Shown here piece after piece: positions 34,059 through 42,850 of a DNA stretch of 64,000 nt. The notes below the pieces were generated by a model. It ran no database searches, was not told the DNA's origin, and was given only the letters and a program-made list of their open reading frames with translations. The DNA is from an uncultured Clostridia bacterium (GTDB taxonomy: Bacteria; Bacillota; Clostridia; Oscillospirales; Ruminococcaceae). A program made the position numbers and the translations under genes. The stretch lies in contig CANRAO010000006.1 of NCBI GenBank assembly GCA_947628615.1, positions 1 to 64,000 on the forward strand. The letters are read 5' to 3'. Within the stretch, counting starts at the first letter, position 1; each line of letters opens with the position of its first letter.

Positions 34059-34610
34059 ATGTCGAGAATAGGTATTAAACCAGTAAGTGTTCCTGCAGGA
34101 GTAGATGTAAAAATTGCTGATGGTAATATAGTTACTGTAAAAGGTGCTAAGGGAACATTGGAAAAAACATTTCACAAGGATATGATTATTACCCTTGAGA
34201 ACAATGAGATCAAAGTAAGCCGTCCTTCAGAGGACAAATTTCACAAGTCGCTTCACGGCTTGACAAGAACACTTATCGCTAATATGGTTGAGGGTGTTAC
34301 AAACGGTTATTCAAAGACGCTTGTAATCGAAGGTGTTGGATACAGAGCAGCAAAACAGGGCAGCGACCTTGTTATGAACTTAGGTTATTCACATCAGGTT
34401 GTGGTTTCTGAAACTGACGACGTAAAGATCGAGGTTACAAACCCGAACACGATAGTTGTTTCAGGCGCCGACAAGCAAGCGGTTGGTCAGTTCGCTAGCG
34501 AAATCCGCGAAAAGCGTCCGCCGGAGCCTTATAAGGGTAAGGGAATTCGTTATGAAAACGAAAGAATTATCCGCAAAGAGGGTAAAGCCGGTAAGGGTGC
34601 AAAATCTTAG
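34059..34610 (+). CDS. rplF: 50S ribosomal protein L6
   Basis: This 183-residue L6 lies near the sarcin-ricin loop. It has SRIGIKPVSVPAGV at the start and the conserved C-terminal EIREKRPPEPYKGKGIRY. AAGGAGG precedes the ATG, 12 bases after the rpsH stop. Confidence 0.98.
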   Translation: MSRIGIKPVSVPAGVDVKIADGNIVTVKGAKGTLEKTFHKDMIITLENNEIKVSRPSEDKFHKSLHGLTRTLIANMVEGVTNGYSKTLVIEGVGYRAAKQGSDLVMNLGYSHQVVVSETDDVKIEVTNPNTIVVSGADKQAVGQFASEIREKRPPEPYKGKGIRYENERIIRKEGKAGKGAKS

Positions 34611-34628
34611 TAAGGGAGTGTTCACACT

Positions 34629-34988
34629 ATGGTTAAAAAGATTGACAGGGCAAAAGCCAGAAATAAAAGACACCAAAGAATCCGCAATAAGATCTCGGGA
34701 ACTCCTGAGTGTCCGCGTTTAAGTGTATTCCGCTCCTCAAAGCATATATATGCACAAATTATCGACGACGTAAACGGCGTTACACTCGTTGCTGCATCAA
34801 GTCTTGACAAGGATTATGACGGAAACGGCGGCAACATAGAGGGTGCAAAGAAGGTCGGCGAGGCTGTTGCCAAGGCTGCTTTAGATAAGAAAATCGAGAA
34901 TGTCGTATTCGACAGAAGCGGTTATCTTTATCACGGAAGAGTTAAGGAACTGGCAGAAGGAGCTCGTGAGGGCGGTCTGAAATTCTAG
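34629..34988 (+). CDS. rplR: 50S ribosomal protein L18
   Basis: This 119-residue L18 binds 5S rRNA together with L5. It has [33 protein letters not shown] and the end motif [27 protein letters not shown] precedes the ATG. Confidence 0.97.
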   Translation: MVKKIDRAKARNKRHQRIRNKISGTPECPRLSVFRSSKHIYAQIIDDVNGVTLVAASSLDKDYDGNGGNIEGAKKVGEAVAKAALDKKIENVVFDRSGYLYHGRVKELAEGAREGGLKF

Positions 34989-35058
34989 TATTTTAGATCA
35001 TTTGTGCAGACAAAGTAATTTATACACTTTGTTTTAAGTTTTAAAGGAGGTTATACTT

Positions 35059-35559
35059 TTGGCTTTAATAGATGCTTCAACACTGGAACTGAGTGAAAAG
35101 GTAGTTTCCATAAACAGAGTATCAAAAACTGTAAAGGGCGGTCGTATAATGAAGTTTTCGGCACTGGTTGTTGTCGGAGACGGAAACGGCATTGTAGGTT
35201 TTGGTATGGGTAAGTCTTCTGAAGTTCCTGACGCTATCCGCAAGGGAATTGAAGACGCAAAGAAGAACCTTATAAAAATTTCACTCAGAGGAACAACAAT
35301 TCCACACGAAATTGTCGGTGCTTTCGGTGCAGGCAGGGTTCTGATGAAGCCGGCTGCTCCCGGTACCGGAGTTATCGCAGGCGGACCTGTCAGAGCAGTT
35401 GTGGAAATGGCAGGAATTAAGGATATTAGAACAAAGTCACTGCGTTCTAACAATCCATGTAATGTAGTAAGAGCTACAATAAACGGTTTAGCTTCAGTTA
35501 AGTCAGCAGAAGAGGTTGCTGCAAAGAGAGGCAAAACAGTTAAAGAAATATTAGGCTAA
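35059..35559 (+). CDS. rpsE: 30S ribosomal protein S5
   Basis: This 166-residue S5 helps decoding accuracy and mRNA unwinding. It starts at TTG 35059, eight bases behind AAAGGAGG; no ATG fits as well. It has [13 protein letters not shown]-type text ([19 protein letters not shown]) and the [15 protein letters not shown] and [13 protein letters not shown] segments. Confidence 0.97.
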   Translation: MALIDASTLELSEKVVSINRVSKTVKGGRIMKFSALVVVGDGNGIVGFGMGKSSEVPDAIRKGIEDAKKNLIKISLRGTTIPHEIVGAFGAGRVLMKPAAPGTGVIAGGPVRAVVEMAGIKDIRTKSLRSNNPCNVVRATINGLASVKSAEEVAAKRGKTVKEILG

Positions 35560-35573
35560 GGAGGAATAAAGCA

Positions 35574-35753
35574 ATGGCAAATCTAAAAATAACATTAGTT
35601 AAAAGTCTTATATCATCAAAGAAAGACCAAATTGCTACCGCTCATTCTCTTGGTCTGAGGAAAATCGGTGCGGAAACAATTCAACCTGATAACGCACAGA
35701 CACAAGGTAAGATTAAGAAAATTAGTCACCTTATTAAAGTAACCGAAGCGTAA
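35574..35753 (+). CDS. rpmD: 50S ribosomal protein L30
   Basis: This 59-residue short L30 is the normal length for the family. It begins [19 protein letters not shown] and continues HSLGLRKIG, the conserved turn, ending in [18 protein letters not shown] precedes the ATG. It lies between rpsE and rplO, as in most bacteria. Confidence 0.96.
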   Translation: MANLKITLVKSLISSKKDQIATAHSLGLRKIGAETIQPDNAQTQGKIKKISHLIKVTEA

Positions 35754-35774
35754 TGCAAGGAGGTGCGTATAAAA

Positions 35775-36215
35775 ATGAAATTGCACGAATTATCACCAAA
35801 CGCAGGTTCTAACAAAGAAAGAAAGCGTATTGGCAGAGGACATGGCTCAGGTCAGGGAAAAACAGCCGGTAAAGGACACAAGGGTCAGAAGGCTCGTTCA
35901 GGCGGCGGTGTTAGACCGGGCTTTGAGGGCGGTCAAATGCCGTTGACCCAAAGAATCCCTAAGCGTGGGTTCAACAATATATTCGCAGATAAGGTAATTG
36001 CTTTAAATGTTTCTGATCTGGAAAGATTTAATGACGGAATTACTGTGGATGCAGAGCTTCTTAAAGCAGCCGGTCTTGTAAAAGGCAGGTATGATTCTAT
36101 TAAGATTCTCGGAAACGGCGAGCTTACTAAAAATCTAACAGTAAAGGCTAACGCTTTTTCAGCTAGTGCTAAGGAAAAAATAGAAAAAGCCGGCGGAAAG
36201 GCTGAGGTGATGTAA
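35775..36215 (+). CDS. rplO: 50S ribosomal protein L15
   Basis: This 146-residue L15 is rich in Gly and Lys near the start ([20 protein letters not shown]), followed by [18 protein letters not shown]. The ATG at 35775 follows AGGAGG; a GTG four codons earlier is too near. The stop is one base before the secY start. Confidence 0.98.
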   Translation: MKLHELSPNAGSNKERKRIGRGHGSGQGKTAGKGHKGQKARSGGGVRPGFEGGQMPLTQRIPKRGFNNIFADKVIALNVSDLERFNDGITVDAELLKAAGLVKGRYDSIKILGNGELTKNLTVKANAFSASAKEKIEKAGGKAEVM

Positions 36216-36216
36216 G

Positions 36217-37536
36217 GTGTTAGAGGTTTTAAGAAATGCTTGGAAAGTGACTGATTTAAGAAAGAAAATTCTATTCACTCTTTTCATTATCATAATTTAC
36301 AGAATAGGCGGAGCGATCCCTGTTCCGTTTCTGGATCAAGCTGCGTTGGCATCATGGTTCCAGGATACTTCAACCACCGGTAACTTTTTCAACTATTTGA
36401 ATATTCTGTCAGGAGGTAACTTCTCAAAGGCTACCTTACTTGCGTTGTCTATTTCACCTTATATCAATGCACAGATCATCATTCAGCTTCTTACTTATGC
36501 TATTCCTCCTCTTGAGAGGTTGTCTAAGGAAGGCGAAGAAGGAAGAAAGAAAATAAACAGGATCACAAGGTATACGTCATTCGGAATTGCTGTATTCCAG
36601 GCATGGGCTTATTATCTGACTCTTAAGAATTCAGCAAATGCTCTGGTTTATACAAGCGGCTGGAAAAAGCTGTTCGCAGAAATCATTATTATAGCTTGCT
36701 TTACAGCAGGTGCGTCGCTTATCATCTGGCTCGGTGATGAGATCAATGAAAAGGGTATCGGAAACGGTATTTCTATGATCCTTTTTGCAGGTATCGTAGC
36801 AAGAGGTCCTGCCGCTGTTGGAACACTTATTCAGTTGTTCAGAACAGGCGAGTTAAGATATATGATACTTGTACCGATAGTAATAGTTATATTTGTAGCT
36901 ATGATCGCCTTCATTATCTTTATGGATAATGCAGAGAGGAGAATTCCGATTCAGTATGCAAAACGTGTTGTCGGAAGAAAAATGTATGGGGGACAAAGCT
37001 CATTCATTCCTATCAAAGTTGCAATGTCTGGAGTACTTCCTATCATCTTCGCAATGTCATTTATGTCATTGCCGTCAACGCTTGAACTGTTTATAGCAAG
37101 ACCGACAAATCCTGAGGGATTCTGGGAGAATTTCTATGTTAAGATACTTCAGTGGTTCAGCTATGAAAGTTTGGTATACGCTGTAATCTACTTCTTATTG
37201 ATTATCGGATTTAACTACTTCTATGTATCAATGCAGTACAATCCGGTTGAAATTGCAAACAATTTAAGACAGAATAACGGCGGTATTCCGGGTATCAGAC
37301 CGGGCAAACCGACAATTTCATTCATAAAGAGAGTATTGTCAAAGATCACTCTGGTAGGAGCTGTGTTCTTGGGAATTATCGCTATCTTCCCGATATTCTT
37401 TGCTAAGTTCTCAGGTGTGGGAAGCATTGCTATGGGTGGTACATCTATCCTAATCGTTGTTTCTGTTGCACTTGAAACTGTTCGTACTCTGGAATCACAG
37501 ATGATGATGCGTCATCACAAGGGATTCCTTGAATAG
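36217..37536 (+). CDS. secY: Preprotein translocase subunit SecY
   Basis: This 439-residue, ten-span membrane protein forms the protein-conducting channel for export and membrane insertion. KKILFTLFIIIIYRIGGAIPVP begins the first span, PYINAQIIIQLL is the conserved second-span motif, and NPVEIANNLRQNNGGIPGIRPGKPT is the cytoplasmic loop that docks SecA and ribosomes. It starts at GTG 36217, with GAGGTGAT upstream and almost no gap to rplO. Confidence 0.98.
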   Translation: MLEVLRNAWKVTDLRKKILFTLFIIIIYRIGGAIPVPFLDQAALASWFQDTSTTGNFFNYLNILSGGNFSKATLLALSISPYINAQIIIQLLTYAIPPLERLSKEGEEGRKKINRITRYTSFGIAVFQAWAYYLTLKNSANALVYTSGWKKLFAEIIIIACFTAGASLIIWLGDEINEKGIGNGISMILFAGIVARGPAAVGTLIQLFRTGELRYMILVPIVIVIFVAMIAFIIFMDNAERRIPIQYAKRVVGRKMYGGQSSFIPIKVAMSGVLPIIFAMSFMSLPSTLELFIARPTNPEGFWENFYVKILQWFSYESLVYAVIYFLLIIGFNYFYVSMQYNPVEIANNLRQNNGGIPGIRPGKPTISFIKRVLSKITLVGAVFLGIIAIFPIFFAKFSGVGSIAMGGTSILIVVSVALETVRTLESQMMMRHHKGFLE

Positions 37537-37560
37537 AATTATCAGGAGTAGTGATCAACT

Positions 37561-38193
37561 ATGAATTTGATTTTATTAGGAGCTCCGGGAGCAGGTAAGG
37601 GTACTCAGGCTGAGGTTATATGCAAGGCTTTGAATATTCCTACCATCTCGACCGGAAATATGCTCAGGGAAGCTGTAAAAAACGGAACAAAAAGCGGTCT
37701 TGAAGCAAAGAGCTTTATGGATAGCGGAAAGCTTGTTCCGGATGAGGTAGTTATCGGAATTCTGAAAGACAGAATTGCTGAGGACGACTGCAAAAACGGT
37801 TTCATTCTCGACGGTTTTCCGAGAACAGTTCCACAAGCAGAAGCACTTGACAATATGGGCGTTACAATTGATAAAGTTGTTGAGATCTATGTTCCCGATG
37901 AGAAAATCAGACAGAGACTTTCAGGCAGAAGAGTCTGCGAGAGCTGCGGAAATTCTTATCACGTTGACTTCAAGCCTACAAAGGTAGATGGCATTTGCGA
38001 CGCTTGCGGTGGTAAGACTGTTATCCGTAAGGACGACGAGCCTGAAACGGTAAACAATAGGCTTGCAGTTTACCACGAGCAGACAGCTCCTTTGAAGGGC
38101 TATTACGAGAAGCAGGGTAAGCTTGTTACAGTTGAGGGACAGGAAGAGGTTTCAGAGACTTCAAAGTTGACGCTTGCTGCAATTGAGGCATAA
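37561..38193 (+). CDS. adk: Adenylate kinase (zinc-lid type)
   Basis: This 210-residue enzyme interconverts ATP, ADP and AMP. The P-loop is GAPGAGKGTQ (7-16). The long lid carries a zinc site, CESCG and CDACG, typical of Gram-positive enzymes. GFPRTVPQAEAL is the AMP-binding segment. It lies in the common secY-adk-map order. Confidence 0.98.
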   Translation: MNLILLGAPGAGKGTQAEVICKALNIPTISTGNMLREAVKNGTKSGLEAKSFMDSGKLVPDEVVIGILKDRIAEDDCKNGFILDGFPRTVPQAEALDNMGVTIDKVVEIYVPDEKIRQRLSGRRVCESCGNSYHVDFKPTKVDGICDACGGKTVIRKDDEPETVNNRLAVYHEQTAPLKGYYEKQGKLVTVEGQEEVSETSKLTLAAIEA

Positions 38194-38196
38194 TCA

Positions 38197-38946
38197 ATGT
38201 TATATATTAAATCAGACAGCGATATTGAAAAAATGAAAAAGGCAGGAAAGATTACTGCCGGAGCATTAAAAATTGCTGGTGAATCAATAAGACCGGGAAT
38301 GACCACTAAAGAGCTTGAAAAGATAATTCACAAGTATATAACGTCGCACGGAGCGGTTCCGTCGTTTTTGGGATACGGAGGGTTTCCGGCATCGGCTTGT
38401 ATATCTGTAAACGACGAGGTCATTCACGGTATTCCCGATGGAAGAAAGATCGAAAACGGCGATATAGTTTCTGTTGACGTGGGAGCTTATATAGGAGGCT
38501 TTCACGGAGACAGTGCAAAAACCTTTGCAGTCGGAGAAATATCAGACGAAGCAAAGGCACTTATGAGATCGACTGAGGAGAGCTTATATCTTGCAATAGA
38601 TATGGCTAAGCCGGGTGTAAGACTCGGCGACATCGGTCATACGATTCAGAAGCATAATGAGGACAACGGATACAGTATTGTTAAAAAGTTTGTAGGTCAC
38701 GGAGTAGGTAAAAACCTTCATGAAGATCCCGAAGTCCCGAATTTCGGCAGGGAAGGACACGGATTACGCTTGGTTTCTGGTATGGTTATAGCAATAGAGC
38801 CTATGATAAATATAGGAACTGAGAGTGTAAAGGTAATGCCGAACGACTGGACTGTAAAGACAACAGATGGTTCGCTGTCGGCTCACTTTGAGCATACAAT
38901 TGCTATCACTGACAACGGTGCGGTCATTTTGACTCAAGCTGATTAG
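38197..38946 (+). CDS. map: Methionine aminopeptidase, type I
   Basis: This 249-residue enzyme removes the initiator Met from new proteins. The metal ligands fit the family: Asp in DVGAYIGGFHGDSAKTF (two Asp), His in FVGHGVGKNLHEDP, Glu in AIEPM, and Glu in SAHFEHTIAIT. It lies three bases after adk. Confidence 0.98.
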   Translation: MLYIKSDSDIEKMKKAGKITAGALKIAGESIRPGMTTKELEKIIHKYITSHGAVPSFLGYGGFPASACISVNDEVIHGIPDGRKIENGDIVSVDVGAYIGGFHGDSAKTFAVGEISDEAKALMRSTEESLYLAIDMAKPGVRLGDIGHTIQKHNEDNGYSIVKKFVGHGVGKNLHEDPEVPNFGREGHGLRLVSGMVIAIEPMINIGTESVKVMPNDWTVKTTDGSLSAHFEHTIAITDNGAVILTQAD

Positions 38947-38957
38947 GAGGTAGCGTT

Positions 38958-39212
38958 GTGGATATAAAGGTTGGCTCTGTTGTAAAGAGTTGTGCAGGCC
39001 GTGATAAAAATTCCTATTTCGTTGCAGTGGGAATAAGCGGCGGCTTTGTGGAAATAGCGAACGGCAAAGAGCGTAAGCTCGAAAAACCTAAGCGAAAAAA
39101 CATAAAGCACATTTCACCTACCAACGCTTTTATTTCGACAGAGGCTCTAACAAACAGAAAACTTAGAAAGGTGTTGAATGAGCTCTCGACCCAAGGGTTC
39201 AAGCAGCCGTAG
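38958..39212 (+). CDS. KOW-domain RNA-binding protein
   Basis: This 84-residue protein has an N-terminal KOW/L14e-like part (MDIKVGSVVKSCAGRDKNSYFVAVG) and a basic middle (RKLEKPKRKNIKHI). Small proteins of this kind regularly lie between map and infA in Firmicutes and are presumed to touch the ribosome or RNA. It starts at GTG 38958 behind TAGGAGG. Confidence 0.85.
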   Translation: MDIKVGSVVKSCAGRDKNSYFVAVGISGGFVEIANGKERKLEKPKRKNIKHISPTNAFISTEALTNRKLRKVLNELSTQGFKQP

Positions 39213-39243
39213 CTTATTAAGGAAAGGAAGGGTGTAAACATTT

Positions 39244-39462
39244 ATGTCAAAAGAAGATGTAATTGAGGTTGAAGGTACAGTTTTAGAAGCGATGCCGAAT
39301 GCAACATTTAAAGTTGAACTTGCAAACGGACATCAAATTCTCGCTCATGTATCAGGCAAGCTCAGACTTAACTACATTCGCATTATTCCGGGAGATAAGG
39401 TAACGGTTGAAATGTCACCTTATGATTTATCAAAGGGAAGAATTACTTGGAGATCAAAGTAG
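39244..39462 (+). CDS. infA: Translation initiation factor IF-1
   Basis: This 72-residue OB-fold factor binds the 30S A site during initiation. It begins [20 protein letters not shown] and contains [18 protein letters not shown] and the end [11 protein letters not shown]. All are textbook family features. Confidence 0.98.
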   Translation: MSKEDVIEVEGTVLEAMPNATFKVELANGHQILAHVSGKLRLNYIRIIPGDKVTVEMSPYDLSKGRITWRSK

Positions 39463-39489
39463 GTAATGAACCTAACATCAATCGTTTGA

Positions 39490-39642
<153 letters not shown>

Positions 39643-39671
39643 CTAATGAATAATGGAGGTGCAGCTAAATA

Positions 39672-40040
39672 ATGGCTCGTATTGCTGGAATCGACCTTCC
39701 GAAGAATAAGAGAGTTGAAATAGGACTGACTTATATTTACGGAATAGGTCAAAGTACTGCAACAAAAATTTTAGAGGCAACAGGGATCAACCCTGATACA
39801 AGAGTTAAGGATTTGACAGATGACGACGAATCAAAAATTCGTGATTACATCGACAAGAACCTGACTGTTGAAGGCGACCTCAGAAGAAATGTTGCATTGA
39901 ACATCAAGAGATTAACTGAAATCGGTTGTTACAGAGGACTTCGTCATCGTCGCGGACTTCCTGTAAGAGGTCAGAGAACAAAGACCAACGCAAGAACGCG
40001 TAAGGGTCCTGTAAAGACAATCGCTAATAAGAAGAAGTAA
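39672..40040 (+). CDS. rpsM: 30S ribosomal protein S13
   Basis: This 122-residue S13 is a head protein contacting the P-site tRNA. It starts [21 protein letters not shown] and has [25 protein letters not shown] ribosome site, GGAGGTG, precedes the ATG. Confidence 0.98.
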   Translation: MARIAGIDLPKNKRVEIGLTYIYGIGQSTATKILEATGINPDTRVKDLTDDDESKIRDYIDKNLTVEGDLRRNVALNIKRLTEIGCYRGLRHRRGLPVRGQRTKTNARTRKGPVKTIANKKK

Positions 40041-40055
40041 AGGAGGGTATGAACA

Positions 40056-40445
40056 ATGGCTCAAAAGAAACCTATTCGCCGCAGACGTGAAAGAAAAAAC
40101 ATTGAACAGGGACAGGTTCATATCCAGTCTACTTTCAATAACACGATAGTAACTATTACTGACTTGCAGGGTAACGCTATTTCTTGGGCAAGCGCAGGTG
40201 GACTCGGATTCAGAGGATCAAAGAAATCAACTCCGTTCGCTGCACAGACTGCCGCTGAAACAGCTGCAAGAGCTGCAAAGGAGCACGGTCTGAAAACCGT
40301 TGAGGTTTATGTAAAGGGACCGGGTTCAGGACGTGAGGCTGCTATCAGAGCGCTTCAGACAGAGGAGCTTGAGGTCAGACTTATCAAGGATGTAACCCCT
40401 ATTCCTCACAATGGATGCCGTCCTCCAAAGAGAAGACGTGTATAA
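40056..40445 (+). CDS. rpsK: 30S ribosomal protein S11
   Basis: This 129-residue S11 forms part of the platform and mRNA exit region. It has [39 protein letters not shown] and the end [21 protein letters not shown] precedes the ATG. Confidence 0.98.
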   Translation: MAQKKPIRRRRERKNIEQGQVHIQSTFNNTIVTITDLQGNAISWASAGGLGFRGSKKSTPFAAQTAAETAARAAKEHGLKTVEVYVKGPGSGREAAIRALQTEELEVRLIKDVTPIPHNGCRPPKRRRV

Positions 40446-40526
40446 TTAACAAAGCTGAGTTTAAAAGTTTGCTCGGCGTCCAATAATTGAGATTGGATAC
40501 TTATTAAAAAACGGAGGTAATAACTT

Positions 40527-41123
40527 ATGGCAGTTAGCAGAGAACCAATTTTGAAGAGATGTAAGTCTTTAGGTATCAGCCCTATGGTTATGGGCTTAGG
40601 TAAGGAAACTAAAAGAGATCCTAATAAGAATTCAAGAAGGAAAGTATCAGAATACGGACTTCAATTAAAGGAAAAGCAAAAGCTCAAGTTCATATACGGT
40701 GTTCTTGAAAAGCAATTCTATCACTATTATGAATTGGCTGAAAAGCAGGAGGGTCAGGCAGGTACTAACCTTTTGACTATGCTTGAGTCAAGACTTGATA
40801 ATATTGTTTTCAGAATGGGCCTTTCAATGACCAGAAGAGAAGCTAGACAGCTTGTCGGTCACGGACATTTTGAAGTCAACGGAAAGAAAGTTGACATCCC
40901 TTCATACAGAGTTAAACCGGGCGATGTTATTTCTTTGAGAGAAAAGAGCAAGAAGAGTGTTAAGTTCAACGAAATTATTGAGGCAACTAAGGGCAGAACA
41001 GTTCCTTCATGGCTTGATAAGGATAACAACACTTTGTCTGCTACAGTGGTCAGAGCTCCTGAAAAAGAAGACCTCGACTACGAAATTGAAGAGCATCTTA
41101 TCGTCGAGTTATACTCAAAATAA
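40527..41123 (+). CDS. rpsD: 30S ribosomal protein S4
   Basis: This 198-residue S4 is a primary 16S rRNA binder with an S4 domain: [15 protein letters not shown], then [20 protein letters not shown]. The zinc-binding Cys set of some S4 proteins is absent. It sits inside the alpha operon between rpsK and rpoA. Confidence 0.98.
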   Translation: MAVSREPILKRCKSLGISPMVMGLGKETKRDPNKNSRRKVSEYGLQLKEKQKLKFIYGVLEKQFYHYYELAEKQEGQAGTNLLTMLESRLDNIVFRMGLSMTRREARQLVGHGHFEVNGKKVDIPSYRVKPGDVISLREKSKKSVKFNEIIEATKGRTVPSWLDKDNNTLSATVVRAPEKEDLDYEIEEHLIVELYSK

Positions 41124-41221
41124 TAAGTTTGTCTGCGGCTTTGGCTTTTGCCGAAGTGTTGCAGCGGAACTTTTTATCATTCGTTTAAACAGTCGTTGTA
41201 TTACGAACAGGAGGGTTTTAA

Positions 41222-42181
41222 ATGCTTGAAAAAATTGAAAAGCCAGACATTGAAATAGCAGAGCAAAAGGGTGATGGAACTTATGGTAAATTTGTTCTTG
41301 AACCGCTGGAGCGAGGCTATGGTACTACCCTGGGCAACAGCCTGAGAAGGGTATTACTCTCCTCATTACCCGGTGTTGCCGTTAATTCCGTAAAGATTGA
41401 CGGTGTGCATCATGAGTTATCAACTGTTCCGGGGGTTAAGGAAGACGTAACTGAGATAATTCTTAACCTAAAGGGGCTGACAGCAAAGCTATATGGCGAA
41501 GGACCAAAAACAATTTATGTTGAAGCAGAGGGTGAATGTGAGGTTATCGCAGGTGACATCAAGACAGACTCTGAGGTAGATATACTAGTTCCCGATATGC
41601 ACATTGCCACATTGGGCGAGGGTGCTAAGCTTTATATGGAAATAGTTATCGACAGAGGACGAGGATACGTTTCTGCTGAAAAGAATAAAAGCTATATGCC
41701 TAACGCACCTATTGGTGTTATTGCTGTTGACAGTATTTATACGCCGGTATTAAAGGTAAATTACACGGTAGAAAACACCCGTGTAGGACAGATCACTGAT
41801 TTTGATAAGCTGATTTTAGAGGTTTGGACAGACGGAACAATCTCTGCAAAGGAAGCTGTATCGTTAGCAGCCAAACTCCTCAGCGAGCATCTTAACCTTT
41901 TCGTTGATTTATCTGAAGAAACGAGCGTTGTTGAGATAATGGTTGAAAAGGACGATAAGGGCAAAGAAAAAACGCTTGAGATGACCATTGAGGAACTTGA
42001 CTTATCCGTGCGTTCATTTAACTGCTTGAAGAGAGCGGGAATAAATACTGTTAATGACTTGGTAGAAAAGTCAGAAGAAGAAATGATGAAGGTAAGAAAC
42101 CTTGGAAAGAAGTCGTTTGACGAGGTCAAGGAAAAACTAAGAAGTCTTGGATATGACTTGAGCTCAGAGGAAAACAGCTAA
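41222..42181 (+). CDS. rpoA: RNA polymerase alpha subunit
   Basis: This 319-residue subunit has an N-terminal assembly domain (with [23 protein letters not shown] split over 27-48) and a C-terminal DNA/activator-binding domain ([35 protein letters not shown]). Both are complete. AGGAGGG precedes the ATG; a 98-base gap separates it from rpsD. Confidence 0.98.
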   Translation: MLEKIEKPDIEIAEQKGDGTYGKFVLEPLERGYGTTLGNSLRRVLLSSLPGVAVNSVKIDGVHHELSTVPGVKEDVTEIILNLKGLTAKLYGEGPKTIYVEAEGECEVIAGDIKTDSEVDILVPDMHIATLGEGAKLYMEIVIDRGRGYVSAEKNKSYMPNAPIGVIAVDSIYTPVLKVNYTVENTRVGQITDFDKLILEVWTDGTISAKEAVSLAAKLLSEHLNLFVDLSEETSVVEIMVEKDDKGKEKTLEMTIEELDLSVRSFNCLKRAGINTVNDLVEKSEEEMMKVRNLGKKSFDEVKEKLRSLGYDLSSEENS

Positions 42182-42216
42182 TCATTTCGTGAAAATTAAT
42201 ATAAGGAGTGAATATC

Positions 42217-42558
42217 ATGCCAGGTTCAAGAAAATTGGGCAGAACAAGCGACCAGAGAAGAGCAATGCTTAGAGCTATGGTTACTTTTCTACTGGAAAAC
42301 GGTAAGATAGAAACAACTGTATCAAGAGCTAAAGAAGTTCAGGCTATGACCGAAAAAATGATAACGCTAGGTAAAACTCCTGAACTGCATAATAAGCGTC
42401 AAGTTCTTTCATATGTTACAAAAGAGGGCGTTGCAAAGAAATTATTTGATGAGATTTCACCGAAATACGCTGAGCGTAACGGCGGTTACACAAAAATCAT
42501 CAAAATCGGACCTCGCCGCGGTGACGCTGCAGAAATGGCTATTATTCAGTTGGTATAA
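42217..42558 (+). CDS. rplQ: 50S ribosomal protein L17
   Basis: This 113-residue L17 lies at the back of the 50S near the tunnel exit. It begins [21 protein letters not shown] and ends [23 protein letters not shown]. The ATG at 42217 follows AAGGAG; a GTG three codons earlier is not needed. It is the last gene of the cluster. Confidence 0.98.
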   Translation: MPGSRKLGRTSDQRRAMLRAMVTFLLENGKIETTVSRAKEVQAMTEKMITLGKTPELHNKRQVLSYVTKEGVAKKLFDEISPKYAERNGGYTKIIKIGPRRGDAAEMAIIQLV

Positions 42559-42577
42559 ACAGATAATATTAAAACTG

Positions 42578-42610
42578 ACAACTCTTAAATTATTTAAGGG
42601 TTGTTTTTTT
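42578..42610 (+). terminator. Terminator of the S10-spc-alpha cluster
   Basis: ACAACTCTTAAA pairs with TTTAAGGGTTGT, followed by seven Ts. Confidence 0.88.
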
Positions 42611-42724
42611 ATAGCTCTTTTGTTAATATTATATAGTACAAATAGTATAAATTTATATAAATTTAATCTCTTAAATTTTACTTAAAATTTTCTTGTAGTA
42701 CTAGCAAAAAAATAAATAATAGTG

Positions 42725-42838
42725 TATAATATTTGTGGTTTTTATATTTTGAAAATTTATAACGTTTATTGTGAAATTATTTTAAGTATATTTATGAGCC
42801 TTTGCCGCAGAAACAATGCGGTAATTCTATAGAAAGGC
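42725..42838 (+). promoter_or_regulatory. Promoter region and structured leader element, copy A, of the Na/Pi gene
   Basis: A perfect TATAAT lies at 42725-42730 with a poor -35 region. The element at 42798-42838 opens with GCCTTT. TTGCCGCA then pairs with TGCGGTAA around a 7-base loop, and ATTCTATAGAAAGGC closes it, with AAAGGC able to pair with GCCTTT. The Shine-Dalgarno AGAAAGG is part of the last stem. It is nearly identical to the element at 14243-14285. Confidence 0.55.
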
Positions 42839-42850
42839 ATGGTAACTAAT

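Noticed and set aside
42798-42838. Leader element as inverted end of an insertion sequence
   Set aside because: Neither copy has a partner end, target duplication or transposase nearby, and both lie in sense orientation just before start codons.
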